Origin: Girardinichthys multiradiatus
Taxonomy: Eukaryota; Chordata; Actinopteri; Cyprinodontiformes; Goodeidae
NCBI RefSeq assembly: GCF_021462225.1
Contig: NC_061804.1
Coordinates: 9,847,740 to 9,911,739 of the forward strand
Length of the DNA stretch: 64,000 nt
Direction: 5' to 3'
A model generated the notes under the pieces. That model saw only the letters and a list, made by a program, of their open reading frames with translations. It did no database searches and was not told where the DNA came from. A program made the position numbers and the translations under genes. Shown piece after piece: positions 13,651 through 25,539 of the stretch; the first letter of the stretch is position 1, and each line of letters begins with the position of its first letter.

Positions 13651-14450
13651 AGCTATGTAAATCCCTCCTTGCTGCTTGCTGGTATCTACTGGCAGCTAAA
13701 ACCCACATGTGCTTTGTTTGCTGTCCTTCTTCAAAGGTTTCCCTCCTCCACTGTCTGCTGTGAACTCTTCCTAAACTGCAAGTGGTAGTCCTACCTCATT
13801 CACAGAGCATTTACTGAAGCTGTAGGTTTACAGAATTACCGCACATAAAATCACCTCCTGAAATTTTTGTCTGACAGTAAAATATCTTTGTCTTTTATTT
13901 ATGGTGGATTCTGTCTGATCCTGCCATGGTCCAGCAGCTACAGGGCTGTCAACTCTTAGACCAAAGATAAAATCACTTTGACACCAACCAAACTTGGTTT
14001 TTGATTTATAAAGGAACTGAGGCAGATATCTGCTAATTAGAAACTCAAACAGAAAAGTCTTGAAAGGATAGAAGGATCTTTAAGTGACCTAAATCATTTT
14101 ATACGACTGTGTTTTTGTTACATGGTGGAATGGTGGTTTGCAGTATTGCTCTACAGAAGAGTTCTCAGTTTCAAACCTCAGATCCAGCTTACAGTTTAAA
14201 TGTTCTGCTTCTTTTTCATGAGTTGGTTTTCTCTGGGTACTCTAGTTTCTTCCCACAGTGGAATCACACGTAGGTTAGATTTTTGGACCTCTCTCAATCA
14301 CTTCTATGTGTGTGGGTGTGTTTTCTAGTTTGTGTCTGTGTTGGTGAAAGGCCCCTTTTTCTGTTTTCACAAATTTCAAACATCTCGGGCTGTGATTTAA
14401 ACAATCTTTCCTTTTTGTTGAATCGTTCAGTTTAGTTGGGACCAGTCGAA
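13650..14450. repeat. Mostly unassigned, with a degenerate SINE at about 14110-14310
   Basis: The segment GGTGGTTTGCAGTATTGCTCT and the downstream GGTACTCTAGTTTCTTCCCACAGT parallel the SINE at 46456-46801 (CAGCAC..GTTGCCTTGCAGC and CTCCGGTTTCCTCCCACAGT) with many changes, so an old copy is likely. The rest of the interval shows nothing identifiable. Confidence 0.45.
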
Positions 14451-14453
14451 GTA

Positions 14454-16063
14454 CAGGTCCTTCTCAAAATATTAGCATATTGTGATAAAGTTCATTATTT
14501 TCCATAATGTAATGATGAAAATTTAACATTCATATATTTTAGATTCATTGCACACTAACTGAAATATTTCAGGTCTTTTATTGTCTTAATATGGATGATT
14601 TTGGCATACAGCTCATGAAAACCCAAAATTCCTATCTCACAAAATTAGCATATTTCATCCGACCAATAAAAGAAAAGTGTTTTTAATACAAAAAACGTCA
14701 ACCTTCAAATAATCATGTACAGTTATGCACTCAATACTTGGTCGGGAATCCTTTTGCAGAAATGACTGCTTCAATGCGGCGTGGCATGGAGGCAATCAGC
14801 CTGTGGCACTGCTGAGGTCTTATGGAGGCCCAGGATGCTTCGATAGCGGCCTTTAGCTCATCCAGAGTGTTGGGTCTTGAGTCTCTCAACGTTCTCTTCA
14901 CAATATCCCACAGATTCTCTATGGGGTTCAGGTCAGGAGAGTTGGCAGGCCAATTGAGCACAGTGATACCATGGTCAGTAAACCATTTACCAGTGGTTTA
15001 GGCACTGTGAGCAGCTGCCAGGTCGTGCTGAAAAATGAAATCTTCATCTCCATAAAGCTTTTCAGCAGATGGAAGCATGAAGTGCTCCAAAATCTCCTGA
15101 TAGCTAGCTGCATTGACCCTGCCCTTGATAAAACACAGTGGACCAACACCAGCAGCTGACACGGCACCCCAGACCATCACTGACTGTGGGTACTTGACAC
15201 TGGACTTCTGGCATTTTGGCATTTCCTTCTCCCCAGTCTTCCTCCAGACTCTGGCACCTTGATTTCCGAATGACATGCAGAATTTGCTTTCATCCGAAAA
15301 AAGTACTTTGGACCACTGAGCAACAGTCCAGTGCTGCTTCTCTGTAGCCCAGGTCAGGCGCTTCTGCTGCTGTTTCTGGTTCAAAAGTGGCTTGACCTGG
15401 GGAATGCGGCACCTGTAGCCCATTTCCTGCACACGCCTGTGCACGGTGGCTCTGGATGTTTCTACTCCAGACTCAGTCCACTGCTTCCGCAGGTCCCCCA
15501 AGGTCTGGAATCGGCCCTTCTCCACAATCTTCCTCAGGGTCCGGTCACCTCTTCTCGTTGTGCAGCGTTTTCTGCCACACTTTTTCCTTCCCACAGACTT
15601 CCCACTGAGGTGCCTTGATACAGCACTCTGGGAACAGCCTATTCGTTCAGAAATGTCATTCTGTGTCTTACCCTCTTGCTTGAGGGTGTCAATAGTGGCC
15701 TTCTGGACAGCAGTCAGGTCGGCAGTCTTACCCATGATTGGGGTTTTGAGTGATGAACCAGGCTGGGAGTTTTAAAGGCCTCAGGAATCTTTTGCAGGTG
15801 TTTAGAGTTAACTCGTTGATTCAGATGATTAGGTTCATAGCTCGTTTAGAGACCCTTTTAATGATATGCTAATTTTGTGAGATAGGAATTTTGGGTTTTC
15901 ATGAGCTGTATGCCAAAATCATCCGTATTAAGACAATAAAAGACCTGAAATATTTCAGTTAGTGTGCAATGAATCTAAATTATATGAATGTTAAATTTTC
16001 ATCATGACATTATGGAAAATAATTAACTTTATCACAATATGCTAATATTTTGAGAAGGACCTG
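14454..16063 (-). mobile_element. Nearly intact Tc1-family DNA transposon (1610 bp)
   Basis: The element is bounded by TA dinucleotides (14452-14453 and 16064-16065) and by terminal inverted repeats of about 200 bp starting CAGGTCCTTCTCAAAATATT at both ends. By eye the two repeats differ at only about four positions. The repeats enclose one transposase gene on the minus strand. Intact ends, long near-identical repeats and an almost uninterrupted gene indicate a recent insertion compared with all other Tc1 relics in this window. Confidence 0.95.
14731..15735 (-). pseudogene. Tc1-family transposase (DD34E) with one in-frame stop
   Basis: The frame from ATG at 15735 to the stop at 14731 spans 335 codons, the usual length for Tc1 transposases, broken only by a TAA at 14998-15000. 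Visible parts are an N-terminal helix-turn-helix (NDISERIGCSQSAVSRHL), a basic GRKKCGRKR segment, LFSDESKF with the first catalytic D, MVWGAVSAAGVGPL, FQHDLAAAHSA with the second D, and SPDLNPIENLWD with the catalytic E. There are 34 residues between the second D and the E. The stop lies between them, where related copies have a lysine codon (AAA to TAA is one change). Encodes DNA-binding cut-and-paste transposase, here truncated before the final catalytic residue. Confidence 0.94.
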
Positions 16064-16639
16064 TATTTAACTAAAGATAATGCAACCTGGACTCATTAAA
16101 AAACTGTGAAATATCCCTTTTAAGTTTAGCAATAGCAGCTGACAGTTAGCCAGTTGTACTTTGACCAATTATTTGTTGCTTTGATGAAAAATATTTGTCC
16201 ATTTTAACATCTCTGGATGTCACTAAACCCTACCTCATGGGCCATGTTTTGTTTCACACGGTCTTAGCAAGGGATCATTTCTGCACAGAGAGTGAAAACG
16301 ATACAGTTGTCAAGACAAAACAGGGTGTTTCTACACTTGAGATCAGGAACAAAATGCTTTTAATGTCTCCTCTCCTTTATTATATGTAGTGCCTCTCTAG
16401 TTTGTTCACCATTTAAACAGAACACATTAACCCATTTATGAACACACACATACATGTTTGCTTGATGTAACCATGTGGCCCATAGTTTAGTTGCAATGTA
16501 GGGTTTGTGATTCCTGGTACCATATTTATTTGTGTTCAGATGTCTTAAAGTCACCATTGCTGCTACATTTGTAGTTTATCTGAATTTCTTATGAACACAC
16601 AAAAAAACAGTACATAAAGTTGTCATATTCATGTTTTTT

Positions 16640-16960
16640 TTTTCTTGTGACTTCCTGGATGGGTCATTGATTGGTACGCAGGCCACTACGGTGATGGTTC
16701 GCCGCTACTCCATGTTTTCTCCATTTGTGATTCACTGACATCCCAAAACCTTAGAAATGGCTTTGCAACTCTTTCCACATTGATAAATGTCAGTGACTGT
16801 GCTTCTTACCAGTTCTTGAATTTGTTTACATCAGGGCATGATATGCTGCTTTTTCAGATCTTTTTGCCTACTTCATGTTGTCAGACAGGTTGTTTTTAAG
16901 TGGTTTCTTGATTTTGTAGGTCTGTCAGTAATCAGGCCTGAATGTAGTTTGTCAAATAAA
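16640..16960 (-). mobile_element. Tc1-like transposon fragment
   Basis: The text CTTCCTGGATGGGTCATTGA, TCCATGTTTTCTCCATTTGTG and CTACTTCATGTTGTCAGACAGG occur in the same order in the longer element at 53880-54190, so this is a fragment of the same Tc1-like family in the same (minus) orientation. No open frame remains. Confidence 0.7.
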
Positions 16961-17040
16961 ATTAAAAAAATGTGGTTAATCAGTTAATTTATGATTTAAA
17001 GTTTCTTCCTGTGTATTATTTAGAATATGCATGTGACTCA

Positions 17041-17059
17041 TGTGTGTGTGTGTGTGTGT
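17041..17059. repeat. (TG)n microsatellite
   Basis: About nine TG units. Probably polymorphic; no other content. Confidence 0.9.
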
Positions 17060-17689
17060 TTGGTAGGTCAGAATTGCCTGGGCACATGCAGTAAGTAGCC
17101 TTTCCTCCTCATTAACCCAGCAGTGCACCTGTGATCACTCTGATATTCTCTTTGAGAGCATTAGGGTTCCCAGTGGGGGGTTCAACATTTTGATCCTGGT
17201 GAATTGGGTGTGGCACGCTTGCCCGACAGCTCTGCTCATGTCTGCTTGATGGGATAAAAGGAGAATGAACTGCTAATAAGCCTTTGTTGCTGGGCAGGCC
17301 CCGCTTGAATACAAATACACAGAACTTTACAAAAGCTTCAAATGAAGAAAAAATGAAGTCATTATAGATGAGTTTAGAGAAATAGATGTGTTACTTGTAA
17401 CCACCATTAAAACTAAGTGCATATATGTTCACGCAAATGTCTCCCAGACTCATCAAGAACATTGTAAAACAGATAACAGTCCTTTGAATATATTCATTTT
17501 GTTTGCATGATTGATTGTGTGGTTCTGTATGTAAATGAGCAGAATTAATCAGCCCTCCCATTGTTTTTTTAGGCTGTGTTTCTAGTCTTTTCTCTGCATC
17601 CTAACTGTACAGCAGCACAGCTTATCTCTAACAGCTGAATACCTGTGACTGGAATTTTAAGAGACTGAAACTAGAAGGTAAATTCTGCA

Positions 17690-18330
17690 TATTTTGTCTT
17701 TTCCCAGGAAGATTTTGGTACCAGTTGAATGTTAGCAAGTTACACCTTGACTAGATGCGTTTTGTATGAACAAGCTTCTGGCATATTTCTGGCTGGATTT
17801 TACTACTCTGAATTGTTAGAGTTGTTTTTATATTGTTGTTTTCCTGGCACTGACCCAGTTTTAAACAAAGTCCACAAATCTTCAATAGGACTGAGGTCAG
17901 GGCCATTTCAGCAGCTTTGTGTGCCAGCATTATCCATCCCAAAACCACTTTGGATGTGTGGTTTGGGATCATTGCTTTTGTTGAAAGTTTCATCAATCAA
18001 ACTGTTGATCTGAAAAATATCACCCGCTGGCAGCGGTTCATGATAGGCTTTAGCCCTGGTGGTTCTTGGGTTGTTCTTAATCCTGATTCATTTCATTTCA
18101 TTCGAGGGTGACATTTTGTGTCAGATGGGTGAACCCTGGACAAGGCAGAGATCCCAAGCACACATCGTACCTGGCTTTGGAATAGATAAAGCAGCGTTTA
18201 AATGAGGAATCCGATTTCTGATAAGAAAAATGTTCAAATACCCTGCCAGAATCATTCCACAACCTTGTTAATGGCATCAAGAAGTATGAGATCGAGGTGC
18301 AACATGCTAAAGGACATTTAACTAAAAATT
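17690..18330 (-). mobile_element. Tc1-like transposon relic
   Basis: Blocks such as CTTCAATAGGACTGAGGTCAGGGCCATT (17880-17907), CCACTTTGGATGTGTGGTTTGGGATCATTG and the later 'GATCCCAAGCACACATCGT...GGAATAGATAAAGC' resemble minus-strand Tc1-like sequence ('N-P-I-E' and DNDPKH regions) rearranged and decayed. Several frameshifts; no continuous transposase. Confidence 0.6.
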
Positions 18331-19450
18331 CATAGATCTATGGAAATTTCTGAGCCTCGATCTATAATCTTGACCCTGTGTGGATTTGTGAAAAATCCCT
18401 AAGAAATTAAATCTCCTGCACCAATTTTTCATAATCGCTGAAAATCAGACCACCCAGAAAAAACATAATTAAAAGACCAAAATGAATATAACATTCAAAA
18501 TGATCATATTTAGGTGGAAACAGAACTAAAGCATTCCTTATAACAACTTAGAAGTGAAATCACTTTATAGTTAATGTTATTACTGTCACTATCTGCAGGT
18601 ACTAAAATAGTTTGAATAAAACAAGTGACTACTTACATATGAAAGCTTTTTTTAATATAGTGGTTGAGAGAATAATGTGGGGATGATTCAGTGCAGCCTT
18701 TTTTTCTGAATGCTTGAAGGAAAGCAGATTTACTTGGCACCAGGTTTGTGGCTTTTCCAGCATAGTCAGCAACCTGATGATGACCACAGTGGCCGGGATA
18801 AGAAGGCCTTTGTTGGACCACAGCAACAAGTCGGTGTTCTGTCGTCAGAGGTCTGATTGGAAAAAGGTCTTCTATTTATAGTGTTAGGATGACGACCAGA
18901 AGCTCATACCTGAACCTCTAACCTTAATGTCTTTTCTTTCACACCTGTTAATAAGGATAAAGGAGGCTCCACTGTCATATCCAGACTCCGAATGTCAGTT
19001 TTGTACACCTTTCCAAACTGGAATCACACACTGAATATTAAATTTAGTTTCTGAGGGTTAATCAGTCACACAAGGCAGCAGAAAACCTCTAACACCAACT
19101 TTATGAATGTTTGCTGCAGTTTACTTTAAAAACTTCCCTGCAGTGCAAAGTTCTGCTCCATAATGCATCCAACTGTCATTTTTTGCTTTTTGCATGTTTT
19201 TATCTGCTGAAGACTATTCAGCTCAGTTCAGAAAAAACAACTCATCTCTGATATAAACAGAAACTTTAAGCACATGAAGTTACTTATGTGACTCATGAGA
19301 TGAGACACTATGACCTGAGCATTTAAAAAAAAAACACTTTACCGTTGAAGTGCCTTGAGAAGGATACTGATGCTGAGGCGTGCTTGACTGTTCTGTCAAA
19401 CAAATGTTTGAGCCACGCGTAGAGATCTTCATTGTTTTCTGTGACTCGAG
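18330..19450. other. Gene-free stretch
   Basis: No exon, RNA gene or repeat recognised with confidence. Confidence 0.35.
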
Positions 19451-19700
19451 GTGATTGAGGCCACAGCTGCTAATATACCCTTGCTAGCAAGTTTTTTTGC
19501 GTCTATTTTGGGTAAGTGCAAATTTATCACCAGTTGGCCGGACGACGTTCGTTTTCGCCACTGTCTCACTTCTGTTGTCGCCCCATACGAGGTGAGGTGC
19601 ATTCTGTGCAAAAAAACCTTTAAGCTTTGCACTATGAGGGTAATGGCTGTAGAGAGCCATTTAAAGTATGAGAAGCACAATGCCGCTGCCAAGAGCCACA
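19451..19700 (+). pseudogene. Zinc-finger fragment of transposon type
   Basis: The open frame reads GKCKFITSWPDDVRFRHCL, then YEVRCILCKKTFKLCTMRV and ESHLKYEKHNAAAK. The C-x2-C ... H-x5-H spacing and the 'RCxLCKKTF...MxxxAxxSHxxxxKH' pattern look like a DNA-binding finger found at the N-terminus of some transposon-derived proteins in fish. The frame then runs into unrelated sequence after about 19700, so only the N-terminal part survives. The exact family was not determined. Confidence 0.5.
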
Positions 19701-19704
19701 TATG

Positions 19705-20500
19705 CCCCTTTTCTACTGGCGGCACGGCTCCACTCCACTCGGTTTTGCTCTACTCGGTACAGGACCAGCTGTGTTTCCACTGACGGCTGGAGCTATGGCG
19801 GCTGACGGTCGACCTTCATCCGTCAGTGCAGGTCGCTGTGTTGCTATTAACGTTACTGTGTGACATTGTCACATTATAGTAATCTGCGTGAAACGATAAA
19901 AAATAATTAAATACAAAATAAAAACAAATAGACTCAATACTAATAATGTGTGTAATATTATAAATGCAAGAATGTCTTATATGTTTTTTTGTATATAAAA
20001 TGATCCACTGGGATAATTACCTGGACCACAGCCCAGCCAGAACTTATTAAAGAAGGCTCAATGGTTCTGATGTGAGGGGCCTGTGGCAGGAGAAGCAGAG
20101 GTTGGACACAGCTGTCTGGACTGGTGAAGCTCCAAAGTTTGTCTGAAGAAGTTACAATTTTGGGCTTTATGAAGAAGTTTTTGCCTCTCAGCCATGACAA
20201 TAAGGAGGACAAGAACTTTGAAGTGCAAAACCGCAGACGTCTGACCGCAGTGAAGTTAGTATTAGGTTGGATATTGGATATTCGTGCTCCGTGGGTTCCT
20301 CCCATTTGATCCGATGAAAGAAGTCTCATCACAGGCAGGTGCTGCTCCCTCCTCCTGCAGAAAGTGGTTCGCTAAAGGACCATCAATAAATTTCCAAACC
20401 AAACACGCTGTTTCATAGTGGCTAAAGCTCCTCAGAAAACGGTCGCCGCTGATACTACTAGCACTGATCTAAGAGAGGCATTTGGTGCGACACAAACTCT
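19705..20500. repeat. Unclassified repeat-like segment
   Basis: GCGGCACGGCTCCACTCCACTCGG and TACTCGGTACAGGACCAGCTGTGTTTCCACTGACGG (19724-19785; parts quoted) resemble ends of short DNA transposons in teleosts. The following 700 bases are GC-richer than their surroundings but show no confident coding exon. Confidence 0.4.
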
Positions 20501-22006
20501 GAAATCATAGTTTTTTTATTTTAAACCGTGGTCAAGCACCAGTGTTACAGCTCTAATGAGAGGATAGGAGATGTGTTTTGTTTGATGTTCCCTGACTCAC
20601 AAATCGCGAGCACATTTTTTGTTCATACAACAATTGGAACCACAGAGAACTTCTATTACTTTATGTTCAATAAACAGACAAAAACTAAACTTGAATGTCT
20701 CTCATTGTGTGAAACACATTGTGTGCTTTATCGTAATACAGCAGGATCCCCCAACCATACCCTATATTTACAGTTTTGTTTTGGGTCTTAAGTTTCATTC
20801 AAGGTGGCATTAAAAAGGTCTTAAAAAGTCTGAAATTTTACTTCCTGAAACCTGCAGACAACCTGTATAGTAATTATGGTTTCTCTTTCTAAGTAATAGA
20901 TACTGAGTAATGGGCTAAATTGTAAATTGATCTTGGCTTACATGTGGAGATTAAATATATAATGTGGGAGGGGTGTGGATTTGCACACAATCATATTGTA
21001 TTCACAGCTAGAAGATTCTCATGGTTGTAAGTCTGATAGCTATCACCAACAAACAGCTGTTGCTGACCTTAGACAAATTAAATTAATATTGTTTTTTCTT
21101 AATTTGGCTTTATCTGTCCATTATTGTTCTTTGGTGGGAAATTGTGGTGCATGCAAGTTACTGGGTGAAAACTCAGTAGCTTTCCATCTCATCAGTTTAT
21201 ATATGGTCTACGTTAGTATTGCTGTTGGGTCCTATTTAACTGATTCACAAATGCTTTTTCCTGCAGGTCTGCCTCAATATGCTGCTCCAACACAGCTTAA
21301 TTAGATTAAGAGAGTTTCTGTTATCTTGTATCAACATGTCACCTAAAATAGAGTAGCTTTATCATCTGTTTCTGAAGATATATCTCACTTTGATGCTTAA
21401 ATAATGGCAACATATGTGGCCTAACTGCCTGTTCAATAGTTTTAGTCTTTCCCCTTTGTTTAAAGTTCCTCGGTGTCTTAGTTCAACTCCCTCTGTGTTA
21501 ATTAGTCTCCCTCCCTCAGTCTCTCTGCTTTCGTTCTGCCTCAGCTGCTCCTCATTATCCCGATTTACTCACCTGCTTTCAATGTCATTCTCCACACCAC
21601 CCTCTGTATTTAAGATCACTGGTTTTTATATTTCTTTGCTGAATTCTTCTGTTATTCAGTTGTCTCATTACTATTTGTTAGCCTGCCTGTTCCTCCGTTG
21701 CACTATTACCCTGCCTATTACTTTGCCTGTGGTCTTTGTCCTTTTCACCTTGTGCTTCCCTGTAAGTTTTTAAAAAACTATCACAAATGCTCATCCCATA
21801 ATCCTGTCTGCACTTCTGATCCACACACCCTGACACATGTAAGGTCTGCCTTACTGGATTGATAAAAATTTACATAAACAGCGTTCTGCACAAACATTGG
21901 CTTCTAAGGCTAAATGGTGCAATATAAGGGTATCCGTGCAAAAAGGCAGGGCAAGATGATTTATTTATGACCATTGATGCACAAGGCCAGTGTGCTTTAG
22001 CTGCAG

Positions 22007-22010
<4 letters not shown>
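20500..22010. other. Gene-free stretch
   Basis: Pyrimidine-rich open frames (for example around 21414-21773) lack domain features, and I attribute them to base composition. Confidence 0.35.

Positions 22011-22012
<2 letters not shown>

Positions 22013-22098
<86 letters not shown>
22013..22098. repeat. (TA)43 microsatellite
   Basis: An uninterrupted run of 43 TA units. Such runs are length-variable and can form cruciforms; the exact count in the assembly may be unreliable. Confidence 0.97.
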
Positions 22099-22099
<1 letters not shown>

Positions 22100-22101
<2 letters not shown>

Positions 22102-24255
22102 TACTAGAAAGCTGCTCATACCTTAGAAATCTAAATGTATTTTCTTTTAAAGTTGCTCAGTCTCCGTAGGGTTATTTCAAAATCCTCCCACGGCTTAAAT
22201 AGAACATGCTCCATACTTATATTTTATCTAAGCATATCTATCCATTCAGTAAAAGAAAACCCCATTATATTTCACTGAGCTGACATTTCATTTGAAAATG
22301 GAAGTCAAATAAAATTATACTAAGTGTTTTCCCCTTAAACTGATGCATTGTTAGCAGAATATCTGAGCTACTGACCTAAATGTGCTCTTGTTCCCAGGCC
22401 AGTTTGAGTTAATGTTACTGTAAGTGAGGCACTATAAGATGTATGCAGTTTTTAGGGTTGTTGGGGGCCAGGGTTTGATGAGTGGACTGAATGCATCATT
22501 TTATTAACGTTTACATTTCCGGGACTTCCCTGTAATGGACCGCTCAATCGTTCCAATTGTAGCTTACAGGAAACTTTGTTACCGTCAGGCCCCATTTAAC
22601 AATTTGGTTTCCTTTCTTTTTTTAGTACTGATGGCTAAAGGAACTCCCCCATGATGTTGATCCACTGTTTAGCCCGTTGACCTTTTAATTATCCATCCTG
22701 TAGCTGCAGAGCAGCCTGCATGCCAGAGCCCAGCAGCTCTGCAGGGGGGTTTATTGATGGGTCGTAGATGCAGAGTAACAAGCCACATCCACTGTTGAAC
22801 ATCAGATACAAGCATAAATAAAACATTCGTGTTGCTTCTTTAATGAACTCTCACCCACTGGGTGTGGTGATGAAATATTTATAGAGCTGCAGAAGAAGTT
22901 GCAATCCAGAGGGAATGATTAGCAATTCTTTCAAAGTCAGAGACTCTTTTTCAGATGTAAAAATGACATAAAGCAGCTCAGAAAAGTTTTAAAATCTTCT
23001 TAACTCAGCCCATATTTTTTAAGTCTGAGAGACCCAATACACTAAAATTATATGAGCACTGACTCTATTTCAATTTCACTGACATCATAAAATACAAATA
23101 CAGTTCTATATAACCTAACAAATCAGCAATAATCGTATTTACTGAAAATTTTTAAACAAAAATACATAACATTCCCACTGCTGCTAAAATAAAATGAGAA
23201 AGGGACCTAAGCAAAAATATAGAAAGACTCACTACATTTAGTAGTTTTAAAGTAAAGGTGCTTATTGTGCAAAATGTCTTGCTGTTCTGCTTCTTATAGT
23301 GTAATATAGGCATATATATTAGCATAGCAAGCTAATATGACCTGGTTAATTAGTCAGGCTACCTGCTCCAAGAGCCAGCCTGTAGTCGGCTGTTTAACAG
23401 ACATGCTATGTCATGACCCCATTGACTATGATTGAATGTGGTTGAATTAAGTGGTCTAGTTCTTATGTTTTCATTTATTCCCTTGTTTTGTTCTCTCTTT
23501 TTTGATGATTTCTTGTGTTTGGTAGTAGTTCTCTTTATGTGTCAGCTATTTCCTTCTGTTTGCTTGTATTGTTTTTATAGTTCTGTGTCCACCACTCGTT
23601 TTCCCTCCTCCAGCTGCAGGGCGTTCTGTTGGTCAGTCACTTGATCCTGGTCCCAGTGATCATTGTCCTCAGTATAAATATTCCTCTGTTTACTCATTCA
23701 AAGTCAGATCTTTCATTTGCCATGTTGCAGTTCTTGTGCCCATTTCTGTGCTTTATCTGTAGCTCTATGTTGTTTCTCTCGTTTCTCTCTTTTGTCCAGT
23801 TGTTTTCCACAAGTTCTGTCTCTGTATTTTTTTATTAAATTCAAATGTTCTCATAATCCACCCTGCCTCCGGTCAGCATTTGGGTCCACACTGTAACTGT
23901 CAATTTTTTGGCGACTGGAAATATTATCAAACAACTAAATTTGTCTCTCTTGGAAACAATGGGAAATTGTAGAGGCCCTGTCTGAGCCAGCTGACCATCA
24001 GTGTGCATCAACAGGTGGGGGAGGGGCAGCATATTAAAATAAATCTTAAACCATAAAAACCATGTCACATAAACTTTTAGCAGTTTTAAAAACTTGACGT
24101 ACCTTAAAACCGATCTCTGGCCCATGTTGAATCACTAAATAACCCTACAATAAATATTTAGATATTAATCAGTAATTGCTCACTATGTTTTTTTTATTTT
24201 ATTTTATTGTTTTGCTTCTGACAAAATTATGTTTGTTTGATGCATCTACCACCTA
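22100..24255. other. Gene-free stretch
   Basis: No exon or confident repeat was seen. T-rich open frames at 23432-23838 encode hydrophobic residues only because of composition. Confidence 0.35.
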
Positions 24256-24261
24256 TTTATG

Positions 24262-24703
24262 GTGGCCGACAGGTGCAAACGCGCAGTAAACGGTCGAACA
24301 AGCTGCAAACACAAAAACAACTGCAAGTTACAAAACAATTGCAATTTGTTTTGTTATTTACAAACTTCTGTTCTATAATATTGTAAATGATTAAGCGTTT
24401 AAAGAGACATAGAAGAAAATGTACCGTTTCTATCTTCCATCCAGGTTTCTATGGGCATCCAGTTAATGTTTACTAAGGCTCTGGTCCTATTGGACTTGGT
24501 GGTCGACTCCTAGTGGTCGACCCTGGTAGTCTGGTGCACTTCCGTTTTTGTGAAGCTAGTTTGCAGCTTTTCTTAACTTGTAGTTGTTTTGCTATTTGCA
24601 GTATTTTTCCTTTGCAATTGTTTTGTAACTTACAGTTGTTTTTTGTGTTTGTGTGTTTGCAGCTCGTTTAACTTTTTGCGCCGCGTTTGCACCGGTCGAC
24701 CAC
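24262..24703. mobile_element. Non-autonomous DNA transposon (MITE) with about 85-bp inverted repeats
   Basis: The left arm (24262-24343) reads GTGGCCGACAGGTGCAAACG onward; the right arm (24612-24703), read in reverse, starts GTGGTCGACCGGTGCAAACG. Both arms continue through AGCTGCAAACACA, ACAACTG..AGTTAC and AAAACAATTGCAA. The 270-bp centre has no coding sequence and includes further GGTCGAC blocks. Superfamily and target duplication were not resolved. Confidence 0.75.
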
Positions 24704-24709
24704 TGAACA

Positions 24710-25535
24710 TATTATTTAAAAATTGTATATATTATATAAGAATAAAGAGGTCAGTATTACCTGAACCAGTATATGGGAATAGTTTTTGTTTTTGCACACT
24801 GACTTGATATGATGCACATTGTAGATTATCCATGAAATGTCAAAAAGATTAAAAGAACTGCAAAAGAACTGCAAAAACCTGCTACTGCAGCTTTGTTTGC
24901 AGAATCCATTGTCTTGTCCGTCAAAGTATCTCAACCTTGTTCTCTCCGTGGGAGTCTTGATCTGAGATTTTCAAACTCCACACTGATCTTGGTGGAGCAA
25001 AGGAGGTCCCGACCTGGAGCTGTGACATGCTCGGCTGCATTAAAAAAAGAGGCCGACATAAAGAGGCGTCTTTGAGGAGATTTGCAGCACTTCCTTATCT
25101 CTCTGTGTGAAAGAATAAAGCTCAGGGCCCCTCACTGTCCCACACATCAGAAACAGGCTGCAGGGAGATTTGTGCCAGATGCTGCTTCTAAAAGCACATC
25201 AGGTGGACAAGGAGCTCTCATCCCAACTGTAGGGCTGTGTGCTTTCACTGTGTGATAGTGTGTGTATGTGTGGCCTTTGATGTCAGCCAGTAGACGGAGT
25301 CCCTCAGGTGTTCAGCAGCACATCAGGCCTGTGTATTGAGAAACACTCCACCATGTTATCTACTCTTACATGGCGGCTTTTCACACTCTCCTCTCTCTGA
25401 GGGACTCTTGCTGTCAGCATAAAACTTTTAGATTGGGTCTGCAGGAACTACAAGTTTCTAAAATGCTGATCTGTTCATGTGTTTCTCTTTTAAATGCCTC
25501 TAAAATGCCGTTCACATTTCTTTTAACATCGTTTT
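24710..25535. other. Gene-free stretch
   Basis: Slightly GC-richer than its flanks (24950-25330), but I find no open frame with splice context and no promoter-like CpG cluster. Confidence 0.35.
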
Positions 25536-25539
25536 AACA

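Noticed and set aside
21414..21773. 119-codon plus-strand open frame
   Set aside because: Composition is almost entirely Ser, Leu, Phe and Pro from a pyrimidine-rich tract; no domain, splice context or family resemblance.
23432..23838. Hydrophobic plus-strand open frames resembling membrane proteins
   Set aside because: The hydrophobicity follows from T-richness; no conserved motif, and two unrelated frames overlap.
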